A DNA stretch of 58,744 bases from Flavobacteriales bacterium (GCA_002722245.1 PBLA01000033.1:6206-64949); one strand, 5' to 3'. Counted from the stretch's first letter, positions 28,479 to 37,955 are shown. The notes: a model not told the origin generated them from the letters alone. Translations and numbers: made by a program.

Positions 28479-28679
28479 TAATAAACCTCAATGTATGACC
28501 GTAAATACATTCTCTAAAACCAATTGTATAAACACTTCTTTATGAAAAATTTATTTTGATTTAGGCAGATTCCTCAACAGTCAACATCGTCTTTCAACTG
28601 TTGTTTTTAAAAAAAGTTTCAGAAATTAGACTAGAAACCTGTTCACTTAGATTAACTTATGGAATTCAGCGATATAAAT

Positions 28680-31600
28680 TCATTTTATTTTTAACTCAAT
28701 AATAAATCGAGTACCTTCATTTTCCTCAGATTCAAAATAAATTGAACCTCCCATATTCTCAATAATCTTTTGAACCATTGCAAGACCAAGACCCATTCCT
28801 GAATTTTTTGTGGTAAAATTCGGAACAAAAATTCTATTGTAGTTGTCTTTTGATATCCCTTTACCATTATCCTCAACAATAATTTTTAACAATTCATTTT
28901 CTGATTTTGTAAGTACTTTAACCAAACCATCTTTATGATCAGGAATTGCCTGTATGGCATTCTTAATCAAATTATTAAATACTCTTAACATTTGATCTTT
29001 ATCGCCATGAACAATTAAATCATCCAATTCACTATCAAAAATTACTCGTACTCCATTTGTCCAGTTGTACACATCAACAGCAGACTTTATAATTTCAGTT
29101 AAATCAATTTCTCTAAATTCAGTCTCTCCCAGCTTAGCAAAAGAAGAGAACTCTCCAGCGATTGCCGATAAGGTATCAATCTGCTGAATCAAATTTTTGG
29201 CAAAATTGTCGAATCGCTCCTGTCTCTCTTTTTCATCAAATAATGCCCATCGCATTTGCAGATGTTGTATACTCAACTTCATTGGAGTTAACGGGTTTTT
29301 AATTTCATGCGCCACCTGTTTGGCCATTTCTCTCCAAGCATCTTCTCTTTCACTTTCAGCTAATCTTTTAGCACTCTCTGTCAATTCAATAATCATTCGA
29401 TTGTATTCATTTACAAGCTTCCCAACCTCATCTTTTCCAGTGTAATTAATCAATTCATTGGATTTTCCCAACTTGATGTTGGCCATTTTTTCCTGGATTA
29501 ATCTGAGTGGCTCCGTTATTTTATTTGTTAATATCAGTCCTATAACTAGTGCTAAAACAATTAATAAAACATATATGTTAAGCAATGCAACAATAAAATT
29601 TGATATTTCGTTTTTCAAATCATTCGACCGAGCAAAATAAGGAAGGTTTAAATACGCCATTAAATCACCATCATTATTATAAAAAGGAACATACGCCGAT
29701 AAAAATTGTATTCCTTCAATTTCTTCAATTTGAACGAACTGTGACTGTGCATTAAATAACATTTGATACATGGCCATTGGATTCATCCTTTCACCCACTA
29801 AACCTTCTTCAAACATTTTGTGTTGAGAGGAAACAACGAGCTTACCGTTGGGATCAAACAAATTGATATCCGTAAAAAATACTTTAGAAAATTTTTCTAA
29901 AATCAACTGCGCAAACTCTTTATCTGTTTTTTCAATGGACGCGTCTCCACCTAATTTTTGTTCTACTTCAATTTTAACCGATTTAATTTTTTCTGAAATA
30001 GCATCGAAATTTTTCTGATTATATTGATTTTTTAAATAATATACGCTTCCAACACCAATAAAAACAGTGCTAAAAAATAAAATAAAAATTATAACCGACT
30101 GAAATCTAGTTTTAAAGCTTGAAGCTTCATTAATTTTCCCGTAAAAAAATCGATAAACTACAATGGAAACAACAGTCAAAAGTGAGAAAAAAGCAAATAA
30201 GTAGGAATAAAATGCCATTTGATTCCAGGTACTGGTTATTGGCTGACTTAAAAAATAAACATGATCACCAACACGTTTTATTAAATGTCCAATTTGATCT
30301 CTTTCAATATAACTCCAATCTCCATCCTTTAGGACTAAATAGTAAGAAAGCTTTGTACTATATAAAACCGGACCCTTTTGCTTCACTAATTCTCCATGTT
30401 TAAAATGAGCAAAAGAGTAATCTGGATTTAGGGACATACGTTCGATTTGCTCATCCAGTAACAAAGTTGGAAAACCCACCCCATCCGGTTTAAACTTGGA
30501 ATCCAACTCAATAAAAACTTTAGCATTTTTTTGGAATGAGATAACTCCTAAATAGCTTATCCTTCCATTTTGATTTTCTAAATAGTAAAAACCAGGAGAA
30601 ACTTCTATTCCAGTAGACTCAATAATACCCGAAAAAAACTGTTCACAGGGAACGGGTTCTGATTCATTTAAAAACACAATACTATCTCCCTTAAAACACG
30701 GATTCACTTGTAAATCAAAGCGATTCCAAAAACCTTGGAAATATTTTTTTTTGAAATATTCAAAAATATCCTGGTCTGTATGAGAATAATCCGAAAGCAA
30801 ATCGTAAACATTATTATCCTCTCTAATAGCCTCTTGTACACTTTGAAAAAGATACTCCGCAATCAAATCTTTTTCTTTCGCCAATTTTGTTAGGAGTTGT
30901 TTTTTATCGTTAATAAGTTTTTCGTCCGTATAGCTTCGCAAAGACTGGGTTACCATTAAAGAAAAAAGAAACAACAAACTAATTGCAAAAGAAAAAGAAA
31001 CTGTTTTTTGGTTTCGATAATAAGAATAAGAAAGTAAAAAGACCACGGGAATTGACCATAAAATCTCGTAAGAATCAGAGAACCCAAAGAACAACCCGAA
31101 AATTGTTACCATCACCATTAAAAACAAAAATGAAATTAAAACGACTGAAAGTTTTAATGCCATTTTGTGCATCAACTCTATAAGTTTCCACGAAACAACA
31201 ACATAAACAGCTATGATTCCAGCAATGCAAAAAAGTGCAATAATTGATGTGTATTCAACAGATAAAATATGAGATAAATCTAGAGGGATTTCAGAATACA
31301 ATACAATACCCTCAATCGTTTCAACAATACCCCAAGTCATTAGATATACTATTGTAAAGCAAATTAATACAACCGTAAACTTAAATTTAAGCAGTCCATT
31401 CACGGAGTAACGAATGTGTTTGAAAAGAGAAAAAGTCAAAACCAAAGAAAAAATTACATAAAGTAACAAATCACCCAAAGAAGGAATTAGCTTTGAAAAA
31501 GCCAGCAATTTAGAATCAAATATTTCCAGTCCGTGTAAATTAATTGGAGCATCAAAAAACCAAAGTATAATTCTCCCAAATACAAGTAAACAAAAGAGAA

Positions 31601-32309
31601 AAACAATTTTACTTAAAAAATTCAGCCCTCTGACTAAAAGAATACATCCTGTAAAAAACAAAAACAATCCTATTACCTCCAAAACCATTAACGTTACATT
31701 ATGGGGGGCTTGAAAAAAACCGTTAGGTTTTATGAACAAGGTATCTTTATTCGAATTCAAGACAATTTCATAACCGCCCTCCATACCGTACAATTGGATG
31801 TCCCATCCTCCTTCCAGATATAATTTTTGATCAAAAGAATTTCTTACATATGAATTTTCAAAACCAAAAGATTTTTTGATAAAAAACTGAGCGATTAAAG
31901 TAACCTCACCCTCTTTGATTACCTCTTGCAAGTAATACCCATTTTTTAACTTAGATAGCCCTGATTTAGCTTGATGCTTTGGAATAATGAATTTATTTGT
32001 ACTCCAAAACTTTAAATTGTCCCCGGAATAAATGTAAATACCAACACCCTTTCGCTCAAGTTTCTTATGATAATTAACATCATTTTTAAGTAAAATCTCT
32101 AAACCAGAAGTGTCAATGATTGATTTATAATGATCGAGTTCATAAAAAAGTTGTTCATCAACTTCGTTGAGAGATTCCTGAAAATGATTTACCTGATGAT
32201 TTACGGCCCAGTTACGATCCTGGTAATACAATTTGTACAGTCCAGAAAACAGCAGCAAACCCAATCCAAATAGAATGAATCTTAAATAATATGACTTAAC
32301 CTGTTCCAA
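28680..32309 (-). CDS. Very large NtrY-like sensor histidine kinase
   Basis: 1209 residues. One N-terminal membrane helix and an extracytoplasmic domain (about 30-205) are followed by eight or so consecutive helices (about 205-460), a second soluble domain (about 465-690), two more helices, a third sensor-like domain (about 760-900) and a further helix. Next come a HAMP domain (TNKITEPLRLIQEKMANIKL), the phosphoacceptor AHEIKNPLTPMKLS, and the ATPase domain with NNLIKNAIQAIPDHKDG, VEDNGKGISKD and GMGLGLAMVQKII. The C-terminal half is NtrY-like. The multi-helix centre between two sensor domains is elaborate. No NtrC-type regulator is adjacent, so the partner is unknown. Confidence 0.9.
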   Translation of the reverse strand: MEQVKSYYLRFILFGLGLLLFSGLYKLYYQDRNWAVNHQVNHFQESLNEVDEQLFYELDHYKSIIDTSGLEILLKNDVNYHKKLERKGVGIYIYSGDNLKFWSTNKFIIPKHQAKSGLSKLKNGYYLQEVIKEGEVTLIAQFFIKKSFGFENSYVRNSFDQKLYLEGGWDIQLYGMEGGYEIVLNSNKDTLFIKPNGFFQAPHNVTLMVLEVIGLFLFFTGCILLVRGLNFLSKIVFLFCLLVFGRIILWFFDAPINLHGLEIFDSKLLAFSKLIPSLGDLLLYVIFSLVLTFSLFKHIRYSVNGLLKFKFTVVLICFTIVYLMTWGIVETIEGIVLYSEIPLDLSHILSVEYTSIIALFCIAGIIAVYVVVSWKLIELMHKMALKLSVVLISFLFLMVMVTIFGLFFGFSDSYEILWSIPVVFLLSYSYYRNQKTVSFSFAISLLFLFSLMVTQSLRSYTDEKLINDKKQLLTKLAKEKDLIAEYLFQSVQEAIREDNNVYDLLSDYSHTDQDIFEYFKKKYFQGFWNRFDLQVNPCFKGDSIVFLNESEPVPCEQFFSGIIESTGIEVSPGFYYLENQNGRISYLGVISFQKNAKVFIELDSKFKPDGVGFPTLLLDEQIERMSLNPDYSFAHFKHGELVKQKGPVLYSTKLSYYLVLKDGDWSYIERDQIGHLIKRVGDHVYFLSQPITSTWNQMAFYSYLFAFFSLLTVVSIVVYRFFYGKINEASSFKTRFQSVIIFILFFSTVFIGVGSVYYLKNQYNQKNFDAISEKIKSVKIEVEQKLGGDASIEKTDKEFAQLILEKFSKVFFTDINLFDPNGKLVVSSQHKMFEEGLVGERMNPMAMYQMLFNAQSQFVQIEEIEGIQFLSAYVPFYNNDGDLMAYLNLPYFARSNDLKNEISNFIVALLNIYVLLIVLALVIGLILTNKITEPLRLIQEKMANIKLGKSNELINYTGKDEVGKLVNEYNRMIIELTESAKRLAESEREDAWREMAKQVAHEIKNPLTPMKLSIQHLQMRWALFDEKERQERFDNFAKNLIQQIDTLSAIAGEFSSFAKLGETEFREIDLTEIIKSAVDVYNWTNGVRVIFDSELDDLIVHGDKDQMLRVFNNLIKNAIQAIPDHKDGLVKVLTKSENELLKIIVEDNGKGISKDNYNRIFVPNFTTKNSGMGLGLAMVQKIIENMGGSIYFESEENEGTRFIIELKIK

Positions 32310-32397
32310 TATGGAAATCTAGCAAAAACTATACCCGATTCAAGTTAATTAATTTTTTGGACTTTAGAGCTTTGGATCGTCCAATTGAGTAAATAAC

Positions 32398-32426
32398 AAA
32401 AAAGTCGCTTTATCAGCGACTTTTTT
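32398..32426 (-). terminator. Intrinsic terminator of the ATP synthase operon
   Basis: Stem AGTCGCT/AGCGACT (32403-32409 with 32415-32421), loop TTATC, with a U tract on the minus strand, 23 bases beyond the atpG stop. The A-run on the other side would let it work on the plus strand too. Confidence 0.85.
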
Positions 32427-32448
32427 GTTTGAAAATATTCTTAAAGTA

Positions 32449-33315
32449 TTACCCTTTTAGGGCTTCCGCACCACCAACAATTTCTAAAATTTCTGTTGTA
32501 ATCGCAGCCTGACGAGCTTTATTATACTCTAAAGTTAATCTATCAGCTAAATCTTTAGCATTATCAGTAGCTTTATGCATAGCAGTCATTCGCGCTCCGT
32601 GTTCACCCGCAACTGAATCCAAAAGAGCCTTATAAAACTGTGTTTTCAAAGATTTAGGAATTAACTCAGAAACAATATCCTCTTTGTTTGGTTCATAAAT
32701 GTAATCTGTAGAGCTTGAAGAAATTTGGCTTTCATCAACAACTATTGGAAGAAATTGTTCATTCTGAACTATTTGAATAGCTGCATTTTGAAAATGATTA
32801 TAAACCAAGATCACTTTATCGTACTTACCTTCTGCAAACTCTGACATCACACCCTCTGCAATTGGAGCAACATTATCAAAGTTCAACTCATTGAATACGT
32901 CAATCTCAGTTTTGATAACATTCAATCCCTTATTAGCTAAAAATTCACCTCCTTTTTTACCAATGCATAAAAAAGAAACATCCTTAGATGCAAATTCATT
33001 ATTAGCCAAATTTAAACAGCTTTTGGTTATGTAGGCATTAAACCCACCACACAAACCTCTGTTTGAGGTAACAGCAACAACCAAAACCTTTTCTTCGGGT
33101 CTTACAGATGCATAAACATTTTCATCAGCACTATCAGCTCCAGCAGTAAGATTCACAAGAATTTCTTGTAATTTCTCTGCATAAGGACGCATTTTTGTAA
33201 TTGCATCTGTCGCTCTTTTTAACTTTGCAGCCGATACCATTTTCATGGCACTGGTTATTTGCATTGTTGATTTAACCGATGTAATTCTATTTCTAGTTTC
33301 CTTTAAATTTGCCAT
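32449..33315 (-). CDS. atpG: ATP synthase gamma subunit
   Basis: Central rotating stalk of the F1 sector. 288 residues. The N-terminal helix MANLKETRNRITSVKSTMQI and the C-terminal helix with TAMHKATDNAKDLADRLTLE and YNKARQAAITTEILEIVGGA are the paired coiled coil that rotates inside the alpha/beta ring. SNRGLCGGFN in the middle is the conserved Rossmann-like segment. Last gene of atpBEFHAG, followed by a terminator. Confidence 0.97.
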   Translation of the reverse strand: MANLKETRNRITSVKSTMQITSAMKMVSAAKLKRATDAITKMRPYAEKLQEILVNLTAGADSADENVYASVRPEEKVLVVAVTSNRGLCGGFNAYITKSCLNLANNEFASKDVSFLCIGKKGGEFLANKGLNVIKTEIDVFNELNFDNVAPIAEGVMSEFAEGKYDKVILVYNHFQNAAIQIVQNEQFLPIVVDESQISSSSTDYIYEPNKEDIVSELIPKSLKTQFYKALLDSVAGEHGARMTAMHKATDNAKDLADRLTLEYNKARQAAITTEILEIVGGAEALKG

Positions 33316-33340
33316 TTAGCTCATTCAAATTTTATGGTAA

Positions 33341-33359
33341 GAGGTGGTTAAACCACCTC
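33341..33359 (-). other. Intercistronic hairpin between atpA and atpG
   Basis: A perfect inverted repeat, GAGGTGGTT/AACCACCTC around one base, gives at least a 7-bp stem. No U tract follows on the minus strand, so it is more likely an mRNA processing or stability element than a terminator. It lies 17 bases after the atpA stop and 25 before the atpG start. Confidence 0.6.
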
Positions 33360-33376
33360 ATTTAATCATTTTTTAA

Positions 33377-34954
33377 TTAAGCAAACTTTGATGCCACCTC
33401 TTTGGTTACCTTCGTTAAGGTCTCAACTACCTCGTCGCTTAATTTACCTGCTTTAAGTGCAGCTAACACATCCGAATGGCTTGCGTTTAAAACAGCTAAA
33501 TAATCCGTTTCAAATTGCTTCACCTTATTCACAGGAACGTCCATAATTAAACCATTTGTTCCTGAGAAAATAATCGCACACTGCTCTTCAACTGTATATG
33601 GACTATTTTGAGCTTGCTTCAAAATCTCAACGTTTCTGGCTCCCTTATCAATAACCGATTTAGTGGCTGCATCTAAGTCAGAACCGAACTTCGCAAAAGC
33701 CTCAAGTTCTCTGTACTGAGCTTGATCCAATTTAAGAGTACCAGAAATCTTTTTCATCGATTTAATCTGAGCAGAACCACCTACACGAGATACAGATATA
33801 CCAACATTAATTGCTGGACGAACACCAGAAAGGAACAAGTCAGATTCCAAGAAAATTTGACCATCAGTAATGGAAATAACATTCGTAGGAATATACGCAG
33901 AAACGTCTCCTGCTTGAGTTTCAATAATTGGCAGAGCCGTTAGTGAACCTCCTCCTTTTACTTTATCCTTTAGAACATCCGGTAAATCATTCATTTGAGC
34001 AGCAATCTCATCCGATGAATTTAATTTTGCGGCTCTTTCTAACAATCTTGAGTGCAAGTAAAATACATCACCAGGATATGCCTCACGACCCGGAGGTCTT
34101 CTTAACAATAGAGAAACCTCACGATATGCAACCGCTTGCTTTGATAAATCATCATAAACAATTAAAGCTGGACGCCCAGTGTCTCTAAAGTACTCACCTA
34201 TAGCAGCACCCGTAAACGGAGCAAAAAACTGCATTGGAGCTGGATCAGATGCACTCGCGGAAACCACTGTAGTATAAGCCATTGCTCCAGCCTTCTCAAG
34301 AGTAGCAACAATACCTGCTACAGTAGAACCTTTTTGACCTACAGCAACATAAATACAGTAAACTGGTTCACCAGCATCATAAAATTCTTTTTGATTTATG
34401 ATTGTATCAATAGCAACCGTAGTTTTACCAGTTTGACGGTCACCGATAATCAACTCTCTTTGACCTCTTCCTATTGGAATCATAGAGTCAACTGCTTTAA
34501 TTCCAGTTTGAAGTGGTTCATCAACAGGCTGACGATATATTACCCCTGGGGCTTTTCTTTCTATAGGCATGTCGTAAAGCTCTCCTTGAATCGGACCTTT
34601 ACCATCGATTGGTTCACCGAGTGTGTCAACAACTCGTCCAACGATACCTTCACCAATTTTTACTGAAGCAATTTTACCAGTTCTTTTTACTGTTGCTCCT
34701 TCTTTTATTCCTTTTCCACTTCCTAAAAGTACAAGACCTACATTGTCTTCCTCAAGGTTAAGAGCCATAGATTGTAATCCGTTTTCGAATTCTACTAACT
34801 CTCCGTACTGAACGTTTGATAAACCGTAAACACGAGCAATACCGTCTCCAATTTGAAGAACAGTACCAACTTCTTGTAACTCTGCTTCAGTTTTTAAGCC
34901 AGCCAATTGCTCTCTTAAAATTGCTGATACTTCTGCTGGTTTTACTTCTGCCAT
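33377..34954 (-). CDS. atpA: ATP synthase alpha subunit
   Basis: Non-catalytic nucleotide-binding subunit of F1, 525 residues. Walker A is GDRQTGKT at about 171-178. [44 protein letters not shown] matches the alpha signature region, quoted here only by its first part: [37 protein letters not shown] holds the arginine finger region. It follows atpH by 28 bases. The catalytic beta subunit (atpD) and epsilon (atpC) are not in this window and must lie elsewhere, as is usual in Bacteroidota. Confidence 0.97.
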   Translation of the reverse strand: MAEVKPAEVSAILREQLAGLKTEAELQEVGTVLQIGDGIARVYGLSNVQYGELVEFENGLQSMALNLEEDNVGLVLLGSGKGIKEGATVKRTGKIASVKIGEGIVGRVVDTLGEPIDGKGPIQGELYDMPIERKAPGVIYRQPVDEPLQTGIKAVDSMIPIGRGQRELIIGDRQTGKTTVAIDTIINQKEFYDAGEPVYCIYVAVGQKGSTVAGIVATLEKAGAMAYTTVVSASASDPAPMQFFAPFTGAAIGEYFRDTGRPALIVYDDLSKQAVAYREVSLLLRRPPGREAYPGDVFYLHSRLLERAAKLNSSDEIAAQMNDLPDVLKDKVKGGGSLTALPIIETQAGDVSAYIPTNVISITDGQIFLESDLFLSGVRPAINVGISVSRVGGSAQIKSMKKISGTLKLDQAQYRELEAFAKFGSDLDAATKSVIDKGARNVEILKQAQNSPYTVEEQCAIIFSGTNGLIMDVPVNKVKQFETDYLAVLNASHSDVLAALKAGKLSDEVVETLTKVTKEVASKFA

Positions 34955-34982
34955 TATAACTAGTTTTTAACTTTTCTAAATA

Positions 34983-35540
34983 TTAATAATCTTTCATATA
35001 TGTATTCTTACTGAATTCTTTTTCCAATTCAGCAAGTTTTCTGCTTATGCTTGCATCAACTTGTTTGTCACCTATTGTTAAAACAAATCCTCCAATTAAA
35101 GAAGGATCAATTTCTTCGATAATTTCGACATCTTTTTCGTATGCAGTTCTAACCAACTCAGTAACCTTAAATTTGAAATCATCGTTTAAACCGTCTACAG
35201 ATTTGATTACGGTTCTCAAAACATTTTTATGACTTAAATATTGATCTTCAAAAGCAAAAGAAATATCATTAATTAATGATTCCCTTCCCTTATTGGTTAG
35301 AATATTGATGAAGTTTTTGGTTAAATCAGAAAGTTTGGAACCAAAAACAGCATTTAAAACAGCAAGTTTTTTATCTGCTTTTACAACTGGACTTTGCAAC
35401 AACAAAACCAGCTCTTTTGATTCAGCACAGGTTGCACGAATTAAATCCATATCCGATTTCACAAGTTCAAGAGAATCTTGTTCAATAGAAAGTTGAATTA
35501 TAGATTTTGCGTAACGTACTGCAGCTCTCGCGTATGCCAT
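34983..35540 (-). CDS. atpH: ATP synthase delta subunit
   Basis: Peripheral-stalk subunit that links F1 alpha to the b subunits (OSCP family). 185 residues: an N-terminal six-helix domain (ARAAVRYAKSIIQLS start) and the C-terminal signature region SLIGGFVLTIGDKQVDASIS. It begins one base after the atpF stop, so translation is coupled. Sequence conservation in this family is low, but the operon position makes the call secure. Confidence 0.96.
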   Translation of the reverse strand: MAYARAAVRYAKSIIQLSIEQDSLELVKSDMDLIRATCAESKELVLLLQSPVVKADKKLAVLNAVFGSKLSDLTKNFINILTNKGRESLINDISFAFEDQYLSHKNVLRTVIKSVDGLNDDFKFKVTELVRTAYEKDVEIIEEIDPSLIGGFVLTIGDKQVDASISRKLAELEKEFSKNTYMKDY

Positions 35541-35541
35541 T

Positions 35542-36042
35542 TTAATTTAAGTTTACGTCTTCTACTAAATTGTTTACTAAAGCTTCCTGCTTTGATTTGT
35601 CGTCTAATTCAGCGGTTAAAATTTTCTCTGCAATTTCAAGTGAAAGTTTTCCTACCTGATTTTTTAATTCAGTAACTGCCTTCATTCTTTCATTAGCAAT
35701 TTGCTCATTTGCAAGAACTAGAATTCTATCCGCTTCTTCTTTAGCCTGACCTTTTGCTTCTGAAACAATAGCATCTTTAGCCTCTTTAGCTTCTCTAAGG
35801 ATAACGTCTCTTTCTTCTCGAGCTTGCTTTAAAAACTCTTCGTTCTGAGCAGTTAACGATGCCATTTTTTCTTCAGCTTCCTTAGCCGAATCCAAAGCTT
35901 TTTTTATACTTTCTTCTCTACTGTTAACAGCACCCAAAATTGGTTTCCACGCAAATTTTCTTAACAAGAAAAGAAGTGCCAAAAACAATAATGTTTGCCA
36001 AAAAAATAAACCTACTGAAAATTCTGCTATTAGTTTTTCCAT
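35542..36042 (-). CDS. atpF: ATP synthase b subunit
   Basis: Peripheral stalk of Fo. 166 residues: one N-terminal membrane helix (about 8-27, FFWQTLLFLALLFLLRKFAW) ending in the conserved KPILGAV, then a long charged helix rich in Ala, Glu and Lys (about 35-150) that dimerises and reaches F1. It is separated from atpE by 76 bases that contain a strong hairpin. Only one b-type gene is visible in the cluster, so a homodimer is expected. Confidence 0.96.
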   Translation of the reverse strand: MEKLIAEFSVGLFFWQTLLFLALLFLLRKFAWKPILGAVNSREESIKKALDSAKEAEEKMASLTAQNEEFLKQAREERDVILREAKEAKDAIVSEAKGQAKEEADRILVLANEQIANERMKAVTELKNQVGKLSLEIAEKILTAELDDKSKQEALVNNLVEDVNLN

Positions 36043-36077
36043 GAAAACTTATGATTAGATTTTAATTAATTTAAGAA

Positions 36078-36110
36078 ACAAGAGCTGCAGCCAATCGCTA
36101 CAACTCCTGT
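36078..36110 (-). other. RNA hairpin directly after atpE
   Basis: On the minus strand, 36110-36097 pairs with 36091-36078 over 14 consecutive positions around a 5-base loop. Eleven pairs are Watson-Crick and three are G-U. Those three positions are A-C mismatches on the plus strand, so the structure exists only in the operon mRNA. It begins 8 bases beyond the atpE stop and ends 35 bases before atpF. No U tract follows. A role in raising atpE mRNA over the rest of the operon is an inference. Confidence 0.7.
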
Positions 36111-36118
36111 TAGATTTT

Positions 36119-36325
36119 TTACACTGCAAATAAAGCTGCAAATCCAATCCCCTCGATAAGAGCGGCTGCGATTAACATCGCAGTTTGAATTTTGTTAGTA
36201 GCTTCAGGCTGCCGTGCAATTCCCTCCATCGCTGCACCACCGATTTTACCGATTCCAATTCCGGCACCGATTACGATAAGTCCAGCTCCAATGATTTTTG
36301 GGATTTCAATAGCTGCTTCTTCCAT
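36119..36325 (-). CDS. atpE: ATP synthase c subunit
   Basis: Proteolipid that forms the rotating ring of Fo. 68 residues: two membrane helices joined by the polar loop ARQPEATNKIQ. The ion-binding carboxylate is Glu58 in ALIEGIGFAALF. The residues that bind Na+ in sodium-type rings (Gln in helix 1, Ser/Thr after the Glu) are replaced: GIGIGK in helix 1 and EGIG in helix 2. This points to a proton-coupled enzyme. The gene sits between atpB and atpF with a hairpin at its 3' end. Confidence 0.97.
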   Translation of the reverse strand: MEEAAIEIPKIIGAGLIVIGAGIGIGKIGGAAMEGIARQPEATNKIQTAMLIAAALIEGIGFAALFAV

Positions 36326-36358
36326 AGTAAATATATATTAAAAGTTAAACATTCAAAG

Positions 36359-37441
36359 TTAGTGAGCGTGCTCATGATCATGTTCCTCTACTGCCATTCC
36401 AAAATACAAAGCAGTCAGCATTGTAAAAATGTAGGCTTGCAAAAACGCAACCAAAAGCTCAATCAACGATAAAAATACTGTTAGTCCCAAAAATGCGCCT
36501 CTGGCGAACCAATTTTGAAAAACAAACAACAATCCAATCAAACTCATAAGAACAATATGCCCTGCTGAAATATTCGCATACAAACGAATTAAAAGAGCAA
36601 AAGGCTTAATAAACACCCCAAGTAATTCAATTGGCATAAGTATGAATTTCATGGGTGTAGGAACACCCGGCATCCAAAAAATATGTTTCCAGTAATCTTT
36701 TTTACCTGAAAAAGTTGTAATTACAAAAGTCATTATCGCCAATGCAGTAGTCACCGCAATGTTTCCAGTAACATTGATACCAAAAGGAGTTAAACCTGTA
36801 AGATTGATGAACCAAATGAAGAAAAATACCGTGAGTAAATAACTCATGTAACGAGAATAATACTTTTCCCCAATATTTGGGATTGCTATTTCGTCACGAA
36901 CGAAAATTATTATTGGTTCAACAAACTTACCAAAACCTTTAGGAAGTAATGAAGTTTTGTAGTTTTTAGCCATTCTTCCAAACAAGAAGAAAATAAGAAT
37001 AGATACTAATACTACACTTAAAACACTTTTTGTAATTGAAATATCAAATGGCATAGCATTTGTTGGATGTTGACTATCATCTAAAGTTATAGTACCCTCA
37101 GAATCTGTTTTGTATATTTTTCCGTGATACAATTTGTAATAATTACCATTGGATTCGGCAACAGCTTCACCGTGATGAAATTTAGAGGACATAAACATGT
37201 GAAGACCTCCGTCAATCAAAACAACAGGTAGAGGAAAACCGTAATGTTTATCATCCTCCTTTTTTTCACCTTTTATAGTGAACAAATGAAAATCATGTGC
37301 ATCTTGTAAGTGATGCTGAATATCTTGTTTAATTTTTGATTTTCTCTCCGCTTTTGCCTCATCAGTAAGTTGTTCTTCAGAACAACCATATATATTTAGT
37401 ACTAAAACTAAAAGGAGTGATAACTTTAAAAACTTACTCAT
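36359..37441 (-). CDS. atpB: ATP synthase a subunit with lipoprotein-like N-terminal extension
   Basis: Proton-channel subunit of Fo, 360 residues, far longer than the 240-280 typical elsewhere. The core (about 136-350) has the essential Arg286 in LLIRLYANISAGHIV and ends in EEHDHEHAH. Before it come a signal-peptide-like helix with a possible lipobox Cys20 (LVLNIYGC) and about 115 polar residues rich in His and Lys. N-terminal extensions of this gene are known in Bacteroidota; whether Cys20 is acylated is not known. A TATTTTTG box 39 bases upstream suggests atpB heads its own transcript. Confidence 0.95.
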   Translation of the reverse strand: MSKFLKLSLLLVLVLNIYGCSEEQLTDEAKAERKSKIKQDIQHHLQDAHDFHLFTIKGEKKEDDKHYGFPLPVVLIDGGLHMFMSSKFHHGEAVAESNGNYYKLYHGKIYKTDSEGTITLDDSQHPTNAMPFDISITKSVLSVVLVSILIFFLFGRMAKNYKTSLLPKGFGKFVEPIIIFVRDEIAIPNIGEKYYSRYMSYLLTVFFFIWFINLTGLTPFGINVTGNIAVTTALAIMTFVITTFSGKKDYWKHIFWMPGVPTPMKFILMPIELLGVFIKPFALLIRLYANISAGHIVLMSLIGLLFVFQNWFARGAFLGLTVFLSLIELLVAFLQAYIFTMLTALYFGMAVEEHDHEHAH

Positions 37442-37479
37442 ATTCTGCTAAATCTAGTGTCTCTTATGAAAACTAGGTG

Positions 37480-37487
37480 CAAAAATA
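37480..37487 (-). promoter_or_regulatory. Probable -7 box for atpBEFHAG
   Basis: TATTTTTG on the minus strand, predicted start about 33 bases before atpB. No good -33 element was found. Confidence 0.35.
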
Positions 37488-37556
37488 CGAATAAAAAACG
37501 ATTGGGAAAGCGTATTTGAATATTTTTTAAAAAAAACAAAATTGGTATGAAACCAC

Positions 37557-37955
37557 TTATTCTTTAAGTACTCTGGACATGGTGAAAATTTCACCAAACA
37601 AAGCGAATGCATAAGGAATTATTAACGTTAAAAATTCTCCTCCATCAATTTCACCGTCCGAATTGAAATACGATTTAAACAGAAGATAAAACACCACAAA
37701 TTTGAAAAAGCTAGTATACATAAATATAAAGCCTAAACTGTTTATGTGTTTTTTTAACGATAACATCAAAACAATAAAAGAGGCATACCCCAAACAAAAA
37801 TTCAACACATACGACTCTACGATTCTATTCGAAAAGATTGGTTCTCCGACAAAATATTTGAAGCCTGCGTGTAGGCAAAAAACAACTGCCAACAAAAAAA
37901 TCAAAAACACAAAAAAACTACCCAGCCTTTTTCGAATCGTCCTTTTTATTTTCAT
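37557..37955 (-). CDS. Small four-helix membrane protein next to the ATP synthase genes (DUF6168-like)
   Basis: 132 residues with four hydrophobic segments (about 12-29, 46-63, 73-92, 108-126) and a basic N-terminus. Its place between atpZ-like and atpB genes, and the pattern ESYVLNFCLGYASFIVLML and SLGFIFMYTSFFKFVVF, fit a family found beside ATP synthase genes in flavobacteria (I believe DUF6168). It overlaps the preceding gene by 38 bases. By position it may assist Fo assembly, taking the place where atpI lies in other bacteria, but that is inference. Confidence 0.7.
   Translation of the reverse strand: MKIKRTIRKRLGSFFVFLIFLLAVVFCLHAGFKYFVGEPIFSNRIVESYVLNFCLGYASFIVLMLSLKKHINSLGFIFMYTSFFKFVVFYLLFKSYFNSDGEIDGGEFLTLIIPYAFALFGEIFTMSRVLKE

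Noticed and set aside
28574-28603. Inverted repeat CAACAGT/ACTGTTG followed by T on the plus strand, between the kinase and phosphatase genes.
   Set aside because: The T run is on the plus strand, while both flanking genes are on the minus strand. The loop is about 15 bases, so it is not a convincing terminator for either gene.
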